A stretch of 64,000 nucleotides of DNA from positions 62,001 through 126,000 of the forward strand of contig NZ_CAFB01000034.1 in NCBI RefSeq assembly GCF_000227585.1, read 5' to 3'. Source of the stretch: Candidatus Glomeribacter gigasporarum BEG34. Its GTDB lineage: Bacteria > Pseudomonadota > Gammaproteobacteria > Burkholderiales > Burkholderiaceae. The notes under the pieces are model-generated. The model searched no databases. It saw only the letters and a program-made list of their open reading frames with translations, and was not told the DNA's origin. Below, piece after piece: positions 1 through 8,172 of the stretch. Made by a program: the position numbers and the translations under genes. Positions within the stretch are counted from its first letter, which is position 1. Each line of letters begins with the position of its first letter.

Positions 1-302
1 TAAGTCAGAATTAGAAGATTTGTCAACAACATGATTGAAGGTGTTATTGATAGACCGAATGCTAATTTAACTGGAAGCCCGTATAAATAAGCCTGCTCTT
101 TTTCAGGCGGCAGATCAATCTTATTTTAAACGGCATTTTTCTTATGCTTTATGAATCAAGCACTCTCATGATGAGATACTGAGCCCCATAGAGCGCTGGC
201 ACAGATTGATTCTAGAAATCCTAGGTCGCGTTCTCAATTAAGCAAGCCATTTGGCGCTGTGATTCCAATGTAAATAGCTGCAATGGCACCCTGCAAAGAA
301 AA

Positions 303-334
303 AGCCCCTTTAGCGCCGCAACGCTTAAGGGGCT
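303..334 (-). terminator. Rho-independent terminator after tRNA-Arg
   Basis: Arms AGCCCCTT (303-310) and AAGGGGCT (327-334) pair, with a further GCG/CGC pairing towards the loop. Read on the minus strand the hairpin is followed by a T-rich run (complement of 290-303). It lies about 20 bp past the 3' end of the tRNA-Arg gene, as expected for its terminator. Confidence 0.8.
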
Positions 335-353
335 GATTTTAAAGGCATTTTAA

Positions 354-430
354 TGGCGCGGCTGGCAGGATTCGAACCCACGACCCCTTGGTTCGTAGCC
401 AAGTACTCTGTCCAACTGAGCTACAGCCGC
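354..430 (-). tRNA. tRNA-Arg(ACG)
   Basis: The minus strand folds as a full 77-nt tRNA with encoded CCA. The acceptor stem is GCGGCTG/CAGCCGC, the D stem GCTC/GAGT, and the anticodon stem CTTGG/CCAAG encloses a loop with anticodon ACG. The T arm carries GGTTCGAATCC. ACG is read as ICG and decodes CGU/CGC/CGA arginine codons. A palindromic element (434-588) starts only 4 bp upstream of the 5' end, so the gene has no room for its own promoter there and is probably transcribed from inside the element or from the DUF192 gene upstream. Confidence 0.95.
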
Positions 431-433
431 CTA

Positions 434-588
434 AGAGCATTTTTCAGCGGCTTGCCTGGAGTCGCTTTGCGCTCGCCGTATGGTCCCGCTGCGGGGTCGC
501 CTCCATCGCGCAGCGAGGCAGACCTGCTCCACCCGCATCGGTCCCGTCTTCGCGCTCGCTCTTTGGAAAATTCGCTGAAAAATGCTCT
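434..588. repeat. PE1 palindromic element, copy upstream of tRNA-Arg
   Basis: About 155 bp bounded by AGAGCATTTTTCAGCG (434-449) and its exact reverse complement (573-588). The inside is GC-rich and carries the blocks shared by other PE1 copies: CGCTCGCCGTAT, CGGGGTCGCCTCCATCGC and GTCTTCGCGCTCGCTC. It lies between the DUF192 gene stop and tRNA-Arg. Confidence 0.9.
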
Positions 589-613
589 AGCGTCCAAATT
601 ATAACAACAAAAT

Positions 614-1318
614 TCAGCGTCTTGGTAATCCATCAATTTTCGTGCCGGGTTTTACGTCTTTAGACGCATACCATCCTGAGTTCATTTCGAGTGCATAGCG
701 CACAGGCCGCACAGGACAATGCGAGTTTAATGTTCCAGGCTGCATCTCATCCATGTTGGCAATGATGCCCGCTTCATCGATAAAAGCGATAGAAAGCGGA
801 ATCTTGGTATTACGCATCCAGAAACAATACTGATCTGTTCGATCGAACACAAATAGCATGCCATTATCCGGTTTAAGAAAAGTTCTAAACATTAACCCCC
901 TGGCGCGGTCAGCATCATTCTCAGCGATTTCCGCCTTCACGGAATACGCGCCCACGCTCAAATGAACGACCGGAAGAATCTTCTGTTCAGGGGAAAGGGC
1001 GCCCTGAGCGTTGGCTGTACTCGCCAGCAACCACGCGCCGATGAGCAGCAGAAAGCGTCTGCTGCTAGAGCATTTTTCAGTCGATTTGCCCGAGGAGCGA
1101 GCGCGAAGACAGTATGGGGATCGATGCAGGCGGAGCAGGTCTCCATCGCGCAGCGATGGAGGCGACCCTGCAGCGATCCCGAATACCGAAAACGCGGAAG
1201 CGACATAGGGAAAATCAGTGAAAAATGCTCTAGTTAAAGCATTTTTCACTGAGCGCGTATCAGGAGCAAGCAAAGAAGCAGCCTTCATCGCATTTACATC
1301 AGGGAAATATGAATTCAT
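614..1318 (-). CDS. DUF192 exported protein with a PE1 insertion in its N-terminal coding region
   Basis: The last ~115 residues match the DUF192 family (secreted, small beta-rich, function unknown): markers include [28 protein letters not shown] and the ending [11 protein letters not shown] signal peptide, [19 protein letters not shown], precedes it. Between the chosen ATG at 1318 and the signal peptide, residues ~30-84 are encoded by a complete PE1 element (1067-1231) read through without a stop. No ATG lies between the element and the signal peptide in this frame, so translation begins before or inside the element, or at a rare TTG. A longer frame to 1411 would overlap rpmF. The family call is firm; the start is not. 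Confidence 0.7.
   Translation of the reverse strand: MNSYFPDVNAMKAASLLAPDTRSVKNALTRAFFTDFPYVASAFSVFGIAAGSPPSLRDGDLLRLHRSPYCLRARSSGKSTEKCSSSRRFLLLIGAWLLASTANAQGALSPEQKILPVVHLSVGAYSVKAEIAENDADRARGLMFRTFLKPDNGMLFVFDRTDQYCFWMRNTKIPLSIAFIDEAGIIANMDEMQPGTLNSHCPVRPVRYALEMNSGWYASKDVKPGTKIDGLPRR
1067..1231. repeat. PE1 palindromic element inside the DUF192 gene
   Basis: Bounded by AGAGCATTTTTCAGTC on the left and CAGTGAAAAATGCTCT on the right. It shares the PE1 interior blocks GAGCGAGCGCGAAGACAGTATGG (23 bases, 1095-1117, key part CGCGAAGACAGTATG), GGCGGAGCAGGTCTCCATCG and GATGGAGGCGACC. The DUF192 gene reads it on the strand opposite to the reading used in tpiA and pilP. Confidence 0.9.
1215..1253. 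repeat. Back-to-back PE1 terminal repeats
   Basis: The right end of the PE1 copy (CAGTGAAAAATGCTCTAG) is followed directly by TTAAAGCATTTTTCACTG. This makes a near-perfect palindrome of two PE1 termini with nothing between them, as if a second copy had been lost or two ends had joined. Confidence 0.7.
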
Positions 1319-1396
1319 GGGCGTGAGCAGTTGAGCGCATCGCGTCTCTGCGCAGTCTCTTGCCATGCTAGAATCTGCGCTTTTCCGGAGCATATC

Positions 1397-1570
1397 ATGG
1401 CTGTTCAGCAAAATAAGAAATCGCCGTCAAAACGCAATATGCGCCGCTCACACGATGCACTGCGCAATCCAACGCTCAGTATTGAGCCGTCTTCAGGAGA
1501 AGTTCACTTGCGGCATCATATCAGCCCGAATGGCTATTATCGCGGCAAGCAAGTGATTCAAAAAGTCTAG
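1397..1570 (+). CDS. rpmF: 50S ribosomal protein L32
   Basis: A 57-residue basic protein starting [20 protein letters not shown] and ending [13 protein letters not shown], the typical L32 pattern. It is a structural protein of the large ribosomal subunit. The ATG at 1397 follows a CGGAG ribosome-binding site at 1386. plsX begins 33 bp downstream, the conserved rpmF-plsX arrangement. In relatives a DUF177 (YceD) gene usually precedes rpmF; here that place holds the divergent DUF192 gene, so this is a local synteny break. Confidence 0.95.
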   Translation: MAVQQNKKSPSKRNMRRSHDALRNPTLSIEPSSGEVHLRHHISPNGYYRGKQVIQKV

Positions 1571-1603
1571 CCGGGCTCACCTTGGAAGGATAGCCCCCTT
1601 GGC

Positions 1604-2641
1604 ATGACTATCCACATCGCCATTGACTGTATGGGCGGCGATTACGGCCCGTCCGTGACTGTTCCCGCCGCGCTTCATTTCCTGCACGCCCATCTGGATG
1701 CCGAACTGATTCTTGTCGGGCAAACCGGGCTGATTCAATATCAGCTTGAAAAACATAAAACGCTTCGCTCTAAATCATTCTCCGTGCATGCCGCCAGCGA
1801 AGTTGTGGCAATGGATGATCCGATTGAAATTGCGCTGCGCAAGAAAAAGGATTCGTCAATGCGGATTGCGCTGAGCTTGGTGAAAGCAGGCCAGGCGCAT
1901 GCGTGTGTATCGGCGGGCAATACCGGCGCATTGATGGCCATCTCCCGCTATATGCTGAAAACACTGGCCGGCATTGAGCGGCCGGCGTTCGCCGCCGTGA
2001 TGCCGCATCTTTCGGGCGGCACCACCATGCTTGATCTGGGCGCGAACATCGATTGCAGCCCGCGGGAGCTGCTGCGCTTCGCCGAAATGGGGCACGCACT
2101 GGTATCCGCCATCGAAGGCAAGGAAAAACCGGCCATCGGCCTGTTAAACATCGGCGAAGAGATGACCAAAGGCAATGAAACTGTCAAACAGGCAGGCGAA
2201 CTCTTGCGCGCGAGCACGCTGAATTTTTACGGAAATGTGGAAGGAAACGATATTTACAAGGGAGTCACAGATATTATCGTCTGCGACGGCTTTGCCGGCA
2301 ATGTGGCGCTGAAGACCTCTGAAGGACTGGCCAAAATGCTCGGCGATATGATCTGGCAAGAATTCTCCCGCACGCTGCCGAGCAAAGTGATGGCGGCGCT
2401 CGCCTGGCCGGTGCTCAGGCGCCTCAAGCATCGCGTTGACCATCGCCGTTATAATGGCGCGGCATTGCTCGGTTTACGCGGACTCGTGATTAAAAGCCAC
2501 GGCTCAGCCGACGCTTGCGCCTTTGAATGGGCGATTAAACGGGGCTATGATGCGATCAAAAACGGCATCCAGGAACGCCTTGCCCGCGCCGTTGAAGAAA
2601 ATAACGGGAACAGCGCCGCACGCGTATTGCCTATATCATGA
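1604..2641 (+). CDS. plsX: Phosphate acyltransferase PlsX
   Basis: 345 residues, normal family length, starting [17 protein letters not shown]. PlsX converts acyl-ACP and phosphate to acyl-phosphate, the donor used by PlsY in phosphatidic acid synthesis. Visible family blocks are [29 protein letters not shown] and the C-terminal [14 protein letters not shown]. It acts at the inner face of the membrane. The stop overlaps the fabH start by 4 bases (ATGA at 2638-2641), so the two are translationally coupled in the rpmF-plsX-fabH-fabD operon. Confidence 0.97.
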   Translation: MTIHIAIDCMGGDYGPSVTVPAALHFLHAHLDAELILVGQTGLIQYQLEKHKTLRSKSFSVHAASEVVAMDDPIEIALRKKKDSSMRIALSLVKAGQAHACVSAGNTGALMAISRYMLKTLAGIERPAFAAVMPHLSGGTTMLDLGANIDCSPRELLRFAEMGHALVSAIEGKEKPAIGLLNIGEEMTKGNETVKQAGELLRASTLNFYGNVEGNDIYKGVTDIIVCDGFAGNVALKTSEGLAKMLGDMIWQEFSRTLPSKVMAALAWPVLRRLKHRVDHRRYNGAALLGLRGLVIKSHGSADACAFEWAIKRGYDAIKNGIQERLARAVEENNGNSAARVLPIS

Positions 2642-3627
2642 CGCAATCCCCTCTATATTCACGCATCATCGGCACGGGCAGCGCTGTGCCGCCGGATTGC
2701 GTAACGAATCAGGAACTGGCGGGCCGGCTCGCGGCGCGCGGCATTGAAACGAGCGATGAATGGATTGCAACGCGCACCGGCATCCGCCAACGGTATTTCG
2801 CTGCTCCAGAAGCGATGACGAGCGATCTGGCGCTGACCGCATCGAAAAACGCACTCCGCGCGGCGGATATTGACCTGCAGTCTATCGACCTGATCATCAT
2901 CGCCACCTCCACGCCCGATTTTGTCTTGCCCAGCACGGCCTGTGCGCTCCAACGCAAACTGGGATTACGCAACCATTGCATCGCATTCGATCTGCAAGCC
3001 GCGTGTACCGGTTTTGTGTATGCACTCACGATTGCCGATCAATTCATTCGCGCTCGCGCATGCCAGACTGCGCTGGTCGTCGGCGCTGAAATCTTTTCCC
3101 GTTTACTGGACTTTAATGACCGCTCCACCTGCGTATTATTCGGCGACGGCGCGGGCGCGGTCGTACTGCAGGCTTCTGAACAGGCGGGCGTAATATCCAG
3201 CGCTCTGCATGCGGATGGCCGCCATACGGATATTCTGTGCGCGCCCGGCCGCGTCAGCGGCGGCGCGATATGCGGTCAGGCGTTTGTGACAATGGACGGC
3301 CAGGCGGTTTTTAAGCTCGCGGTCCATCTCCTTGAGAAAGTCGCGCTTGAAGCACTGGATAAAGCGCGCATGAGCGCGGCGCAGATCGATTGGCTGATTC
3401 CCCACCAGGCGAATATCCGCATTATGCAAGGCACCTGCCGCAAACTGGGACTGCCTCTGGAGCGTATGCTCGTAACCGTAGACCAGCACGGCAATACCTC
3501 ATCGGCATCGATTCCGCTCGCACTCGATGAGGCGGTGCGCGATGGCCGTATTGCGCGCGGGCACACGATCATGATTGAAGGCGTTGGCGGCGGGCTGACC
3601 TGGGGCGCCGCCGTCATTCGTTTCTAA
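2638..3627 (+). CDS. fabH: Beta-ketoacyl-ACP synthase III
   Basis: 329 residues. FabH condenses acetyl-CoA with malonyl-ACP to start fatty acid synthesis. The Cys-His-Asn triad is visible: cysteine in [11 protein letters not shown], histidine in [11 protein letters not shown], asparagine in [14 protein letters not shown]. The C-terminal [13 protein letters not shown] is typical. It overlaps plsX by 4 bases and is followed after 38 bp by fabD; a short PE1 end lies in that gap. Confidence 0.97.
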   Translation: MTQSPLYSRIIGTGSAVPPDCVTNQELAGRLAARGIETSDEWIATRTGIRQRYFAAPEAMTSDLALTASKNALRAADIDLQSIDLIIIATSTPDFVLPSTACALQRKLGLRNHCIAFDLQAACTGFVYALTIADQFIRARACQTALVVGAEIFSRLLDFNDRSTCVLFGDGAGAVVLQASEQAGVISSALHADGRHTDILCAPGRVSGGAICGQAFVTMDGQAVFKLAVHLLEKVALEALDKARMSAAQIDWLIPHQANIRIMQGTCRKLGLPLERMLVTVDQHGNTSSASIPLALDEAVRDGRIARGHTIMIEGVGGGLTWGAAVIRF

Positions 3628-3640
3628 AGTGACGCAGTGC

Positions 3641-3660
3641 AAGCCGCTGAAAAATCCTCT
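3641..3660. repeat. PE1 end fragment before fabD
   Basis: The sequence GCAAGCCGCTGAAAAATCCTCT resembles the inner end and terminus of PE1 copies (GCAAGCCGCTGAAAAAGGCTCT at 22701-22722). It ends just before the fabD start codon and may affect its ribosome-binding site. It is a remnant without a partner arm. Confidence 0.5.
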
Positions 3661-3665
3661 GACTG

Positions 3666-4643
3666 ATGAAATTTGCCTTTGTTTTTCCCGGCCAAGGATC
3701 GCAGTCCGTCGGAATGCTGAATGTATTTTCCGGGTGGCCAGTCGTTCAGGAAACGCTGGCGCAGGCTTCAGATATTCTGGAACAGGATATCGGCGCGCTG
3801 ATTGCCAATGGCCCAGCCGATGCGCTGAATCTGACCTTCAATACGCAACCCGCAATGTTGACCGCAGCCTATGCGGTCTACCGCGCGTGGCGCGCTGCGG
3901 GCGGGCCAGAGCCGGCGATGGTTGCAGGACATAGCCTAGGTGAATATACGGCGCTGGTCGCCGCCGGCGCGCTCGCTTTTGACGATGCGCTCAAGCTCGT
4001 GCGTTTCCGCGCGCAGATCATGCAGGAAGCGGTGCCGGAAGGCGCAGGCAGTATGGCCGCGATTCTTGGACTGGACGCTCAGAGCGTTCGCGCGCTATGT
4101 ACTGCAGTCAGTGCGCTGGGCACCGTCGAGGCCGTGAATTTCAACGCACCGACGCAAACCGTCATCGCCGGCCAGCGCAATCCGGTCGAGACCGTATGCA
4201 AACTGGCGTTGAGCGCCGGCGCGCAGCGTGCAGTGCCATTGCCCGTATCGGCGCCCTTTCATTCTTCATTGCTCAAACCTGCGGCGGACCGGTTAAGCGC
4301 TTATCTATCCCATGTTGAAATCCGCGCGCCGCGGATTCCAGTCGTCAATAATATTGATGTTGCTATCGCATCCACGCCTCAGGAAATCCGCGACGCGCTT
4401 GCGCGGCAGGTGGCCGGCCCGGTGCGCTGGGTCGAATGCGTGCGCAGGCTGGTTCTGGAAGGCGCAACGCAGATTATTGAGTGCGGCCCCGGCAAAGTAT
4501 TGACGGGACTGACCAAACGCATTGACCGTTCGCTGGGTCATGCGGCCATCCATGATCCGGCGTCATTGGAGAGCGCGCAACTCAACGATCAGTCTGACGC
4601 AGAATCTGCATTCAAAACCGCTGAGATTAAATCAAGTCGTTGA
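3666..4643 (+). CDS. fabD: Malonyl-CoA:ACP transacylase
   Basis: 325 residues; FabD loads malonyl onto ACP. Motifs: FVFPGQGSQSVGM at the N terminus, active serine in AGHSLGEYTALVAAG, histidine in PVSAPFHSSLL and the C-terminal ECGPGKVLTGL. In Burkholderia relatives fabG, acpP and fabF follow directly. Here the operon stops and the next 3 kb are pseudogenes and transposon remnants, so those genes must be elsewhere or missing. The last ~30 residues (QLNDQSDAESAFKTAEIKSSR) are unusual and may come from a changed 3' end. Confidence 0.96.
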   Translation: MKFAFVFPGQGSQSVGMLNVFSGWPVVQETLAQASDILEQDIGALIANGPADALNLTFNTQPAMLTAAYAVYRAWRAAGGPEPAMVAGHSLGEYTALVAAGALAFDDALKLVRFRAQIMQEAVPEGAGSMAAILGLDAQSVRALCTAVSALGTVEAVNFNAPTQTVIAGQRNPVETVCKLALSAGAQRAVPLPVSAPFHSSLLKPAADRLSAYLSHVEIRAPRIPVVNNIDVAIASTPQEIRDALARQVAGPVRWVECVRRLVLEGATQIIECGPGKVLTGLTKRIDRSLGHAAIHDPASLESAQLNDQSDAESAFKTAEIKSSR

Positions 4644-5090
4644 GTCCGGGCGGAATGGATAAAAAAAATGATCGTCCGGCAATTCATGCAATAAAAAGGG
4701 GCTGAAGTCTGATCACGCCAGTTCAGCATATGCCCGCGCGAGACCATCGTATCCTCGGTTCCATAAAACGCCGTAATTGGATACGCCAGCAGCGGCTCCG
4801 CAACACACGGGTATGTACTGGATACAGCACAATCAGCGCGCAGCACCGCCGGAAGAGAGTCGGCGCAGCGTTGCATCAGCGCGGCGATTTGTGCGTGCTG
4901 CGGGATTCCGGCATGCGTTGTGCGATAAGCGGCCAGCGCCTGCTCAAGCGCAGCGCGCGCTGCCGCTGCGTTCGGCAATGCCGCATTGACGGCCAAGCGC
5001 ATCGAGCGGCTGCCGGAATAGTGCATAAGTGGCTGGCGCGATCTCTGCGCTCTCACCCGCGCGAGCGGCGGGGGGATCTCTGACCTCTCA
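4625..5090 (-). pseudogene. Type II thioesterase remnant
   Basis: The minus strand encodes the C-terminal half of a GrsT-like alpha/beta-hydrolase thioesterase of the kind that edits NRPS/PKS carriers: LPAVLRADCAVSSTY, LAYPITAFYGTEDTMVS and WRDQTSAPF fit the family. After APF the continuing frame is off; the neighbouring frame gives LPDDHFFYPF with the expected catalytic-histidine motif DHFF, ending at a TGA near 4640. A frameshift therefore lies near 4685. The N-terminal nucleophile-elbow half (GHSMG) was not found. It is probably a relic of another natural-product locus. Confidence 0.6.
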
Positions 5091-5099
5091 GCCGCCTGA

Positions 5100-5512
5100 T
5101 TGTGGATTGCCGCTGGCTGTATGGAGCCGGACTGGCCGCTGGCGCGGCAGCCGTCTGTGCAGCGCGGATGGCCTGCGGCGCGCCTTGCTGGATGCCTTCC
5201 GAATAGATACCCGCACGATCACGCGCCACGATATGCAGGGTGACAACGAAAACGTCGAACTTCCATTTCCAGCGTCACGCGCCCACCGATGCAGGGCACA
5301 TCTTCTGCCTGCCGCCAGTCATGACCATGAACTTGACCGCTGACCGCATGGCAAGCAGTACAACGGGCGCTGCCTTCTTGCCCTGCAGGGTCGCAATCCG
5401 CCGGCTGCCAGTCCGCTGCCAACCTTTGATGAACCTCCCAGGCAATTCCAGTCACTGCCAGGCAAGGATGAACACATGAATTGAACTCCCAGACAAAACC
5501 TGGTAGAACCAT
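5100..5512 (-). pseudogene. ISL3-family transposase remnant
   Basis: One minus frame has the ISL3 N-terminal zinc-finger part (CTACHAVSGQVHGHDWR, VTLEMEVRRFRC). Near 5240 the reading continues in another frame with VARDRAGIYSEGIQQGAPQAI, which matches the downstream ISL3 catalytic region. The central part between these blocks is missing, so the fragment has an internal deletion as well as a frameshift. The rest of the transposase was not found. Confidence 0.55.
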
Positions 5513-5636
5513 TCAGGGCGTCTGTGCATACCAGGCGCTTCACGCCAAGTGAGGAAGAACCCCGCTTAATTCTTGAGCAGACGGTGTATACACGTGGATC
5601 ACTTTTCGATGTATATCAACACAACACCCAAGCCAG

Positions 5637-5695
5637 TGGCGGAAAGGGTGGGATTTGAACCCACGGTACGGGGTTACCGTACACCGGATTTCGAA
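5637..5695 (-). pseudogene. tRNA-Ser(CGA) 3' fragment
   Basis: The minus strand carries the 3' part of a tRNA-Ser: anticodon loop TTCGAAA, 3' anticodon strand TCCGG, long variable arm TGTACGGTAACCCCGTACC, T arm GTGGGTTCAAATCCCAC, and CCTTTCC-G-CCA. The 5' half is absent: upstream of the loop the bases do not pair with TCCGG. It may be an attachment-site copy left by an integrative element or a tRNA gene cut by rearrangement. An IS110 relic lies on the broken side. Confidence 0.75.
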
Positions 5696-5976
5696 TCTGC
5701 CGAATAAATCAATAAAATTATGAGTTTATAAGCTATTTTGCTCCGCAATTGCTTAAAAAGGCATGCCCCTAAGTACGCATATTTGCTATATGGAATTCCA
5801 ATTTGCGGAGCAAAATTCGATCTATTTTTCCTGACGTTAGTCGTCCTCTGGAGACAGGAGTCTCCCTGCGATTGAGTGAGCTGCGCCGGACAGATGGGAG
5901 AGGGCAAGCCTCGAATCCGATCCGCAAGTCAGGAGAAAAGCTAAGGATTCCAAATATCAATGGGGCGTTCAATCGG

Positions 5977-6927
5977 ATGAAAGCTTATGGGGGGGTTGAG
6001 GTCAGTAAACATACCTTGGATGTCCAGATGGGCCCCGTTGCTTTTCAAGTCGCCCATCAAGCATCCGGGCTGCGAGCGCTGATCCAGGCACTGAAAAAGT
6101 TGATCCGTGAAGGAAATGAGTGGGGTGCGGTTGTATGCGAAGCCAGTGGGGGCTATGAAACAGCTTTGGCCTCCACTTTACAAAAAGCAGGCGACCCTGT
6201 ACACCTCGCCCATGCGAATAAAGTGAGCGCTTCGCTCAATGCAAAGGGGATTGAGCAAAAACGGACAAGATGGATGCCAAGCTTATCCAAGAATAGGCCA
6301 CTGCGATGCAGATGCAGGCGGATGAGCCCCTTTGATCACCCGAACAAGAGCCATTAGGCCATTGGCTCAAGCGCCGTGAGCCATGAGGCCAGGACAGGCA
6401 GCGGGAAAGAAATCCCCTGGAACACTGTCAAGACGAGCCTATCAAGCGCTCTTTGGAGGCGCATATCCGATGGCTGGACAAGGAGATTGCCAGGATTAAG
6501 GCAGCCATCCAACAGCAAAAAAGCACAACAGAAATGCAATCGACGCACGCCTTGCTGACCTCCGTTCCGGGCGTTGGAGATTGAACCGCCTGGCATCTAT
6601 CGCTTTTTTACCAGAACCAGGTCGGTGCGCTCATCCGTCGTTGGCCGCTTGGGTAGGCCTCGCGCCCTTCCATCAGACAGCGGAAAATACAGAGGTAAAC
6701 GCTTCATTGAAGGCGGGCGGGCACTCGTGCGTAAGACGCTTTATATGGCAGCTTTTGCCTGTACTCGATGGAATCAGGATTTAAAAACCTTTTACGAGCG
6801 CTTAAGAGCCCTTGGAAAATCCGCAAAAGTCGCGTTCATCTCTGTCCTTCGTACATTGTTTTCTGTCCTCAATAGCGTTGTTCGGCGTCAATCTCCTCGG
6901 CAGGAACAGTTAGGGAAAACGGCTTGA
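5977..6927 (+). pseudogene. IS110-family transposase, frameshifted
   Basis: The ATG at 5977 opens GGVEVSKHTLDV, the N-terminal DEDD (RuvC-like) fold of IS110 transposases, continuing through VCEASGGYE and HLAHANKV. At about 6260 the frame breaks: another frame reads KTDKMDAKLIQE and then reaches TAG. The C-terminal part is intact in a later frame (6660-6927): SGKYRGKRFIEGGRALVRKT, MAAFACTRWN and the end QEQLGKTA. The middle, around 6360-6600, is also disrupted. Not a functional transposase. Confidence 0.8.
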
Positions 6928-7103
6928 CCTTCAATTAAAGATGCTCCAACCATTTGTACTGAGCATTCCCGTAGATCAACTGAATAGGTTCTTGGAATAA
7001 TCTGCTCCGTTTTCAAAAAATAATGAAGAATGCTCTAAATAGGCAGAATTGCGGAACAAATAAAATCGCCCGATTGCTTTCAATCCCTTATAATTCAAAG
7101 CTT

Positions 7104-7179
7104 GCCGGCTTAGCTCATCAGGTAGAGCGGATGATTTGTAATCATCAGGTGGCGGGTTCAAGTCCTGCAGCCGGCACCA
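7104..7179 (+). tRNA. tRNA-Thr(TGT)
   Basis: A complete 76-nt tRNA with encoded CCA. Acceptor GCCGGCT/AGCCGGC, D stem GCTC/GAGC, anticodon stem GATGA/TCATC with anticodon TGT, and T arm GCGGGTTCAAGTCCTGC. It stands alone between the IS110 relic and a gene-poor stretch (7205-7551) in which I see nothing recognisable. Confidence 0.95.
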
Positions 7180-7551
7180 TTGGTATCGGCTCACTATTTG
7201 TTTTATAAAGAAAATTCTCGCAGTTTGGCGTAACTGATAAAAACTATCTTCCATTCAACCCTTGTGAACTGTCTGGTGATCACCAGGATAGGAGTGCGGG
7301 ATCGGCTGATTTGGGTGGGGCGCCGGACAAAGGTAATCGGGTAATTTTCTTGCAGGAATCGACGGAAACGTTTATCCCATCAGGCATACTCAGAATTGCT
7401 TTTTCCGGAGGGCTTACCAAAAACAGGGTTGAGTGATAAAGATCGCTGACTGCATCAAAGTGCATCAAAACGCAACACTTCCGCTACGTGTAAAATGCCC
7501 TTCATCCCTTTCTGCAGACCTTCCTTAAGCGAAGTTCATTGTAAGAATGTT

Positions 7552-8169
7552 CTATCGGCCAACAATTTCATTGCCCGCATCCTTTGGCAATCGAAGCGAA
7601 TATCTGATAGATGCAAGCGTCATTAGACCCACGGCAATAAAGGCGGGCCGGAAATCCTGTACGACCAGCATTTGATGTGCCTGGACGAAACTCGATATTT
7701 GCAGAATAAATGCCCCAATGGTTACGCCTGTTCCAGCAGCCAGTTCGCGCGCGACGCTTTCAAGACTCGTTGCAGCGGCAATCTGGCCAGAACGGACGTC
7801 TGCATAGGCAAGCGCATTCAGGCTGGTAAACTGCAAAGAGCGGAAACAGCCGCCGGCGAGCAGAACCGCGAACATGGCCGCATAGGATGTGTACGCCGTG
7901 AAGCCAGCGATAGCAGCGATTGAAAGTGAAACGAGCGCCGCGTTTGCCGTTAATATCGCGCGAAATAGGAAACCGCCCAGCACGCTCGTGCGAAAGGTCT
8001 GCACGCACAGTATCGAGCCGCCCATAAAAACGCCGATTGCCGCGCGGAAGATGTTGCGTGCGCCAAATTTGTCCGCCATCCAGCCGGACATTGGAATGAA
8101 GCACAAGAGCGCGCATGCCACGATGGAAGCAACGAGGAAAGAGGAGGAACGGATAAGAGCGCGGGACAC
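7552..8169 (-). pseudogene. Truncated MFS transporter (EmrB/DHA2 type)
   Basis: 205 residues where family members have about 450-500. The N-terminal part CFIPMSGWMADKFGARNIF, with GSILC following, is the typical TM2-TM3 loop of drug-proton antiporters, but TM1 is missing. The C-terminal part (GGCFRSLQFTSLNALAYADV, AATSLESVARELA, GVTIGAFIL) matches the last third of EmrB-like proteins. The central third is deleted, so this is most likely a non-functional relic. It starts 4 bp after the end of arnT on the same strand. Confidence 0.7.
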
Positions 8170-8172
8170 GTA

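Noticed and set aside
1-90. Open end of 29 codons in frame 1 (stop TAA at 90), with an ATG at 31
   Set aside because: A stop codon at 1-3 limits it to 29 codons and it matches nothing; it may be the tail of a degraded gene. 91-300 also holds nothing I can support beyond a PE3-like scrap near 221-245.
434-588. CRISPR or REPIN explanation for the palindromic elements
   Set aside because: Copies are dispersed singly, long, with variable interiors and no spacer spacing; no RAYT-type transposase is present in the window.
353-663. Several 70-90 codon frames through the first PE1 copy
   Set aside because: They are a by-product of the stop-poor palindromic element and one covers a tRNA.
7205-7551. 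Gene-poor stretch with a 62-codon minus frame (7280-7468)
   Set aside because: No start context, no homology and no codon pattern like the neighbours.
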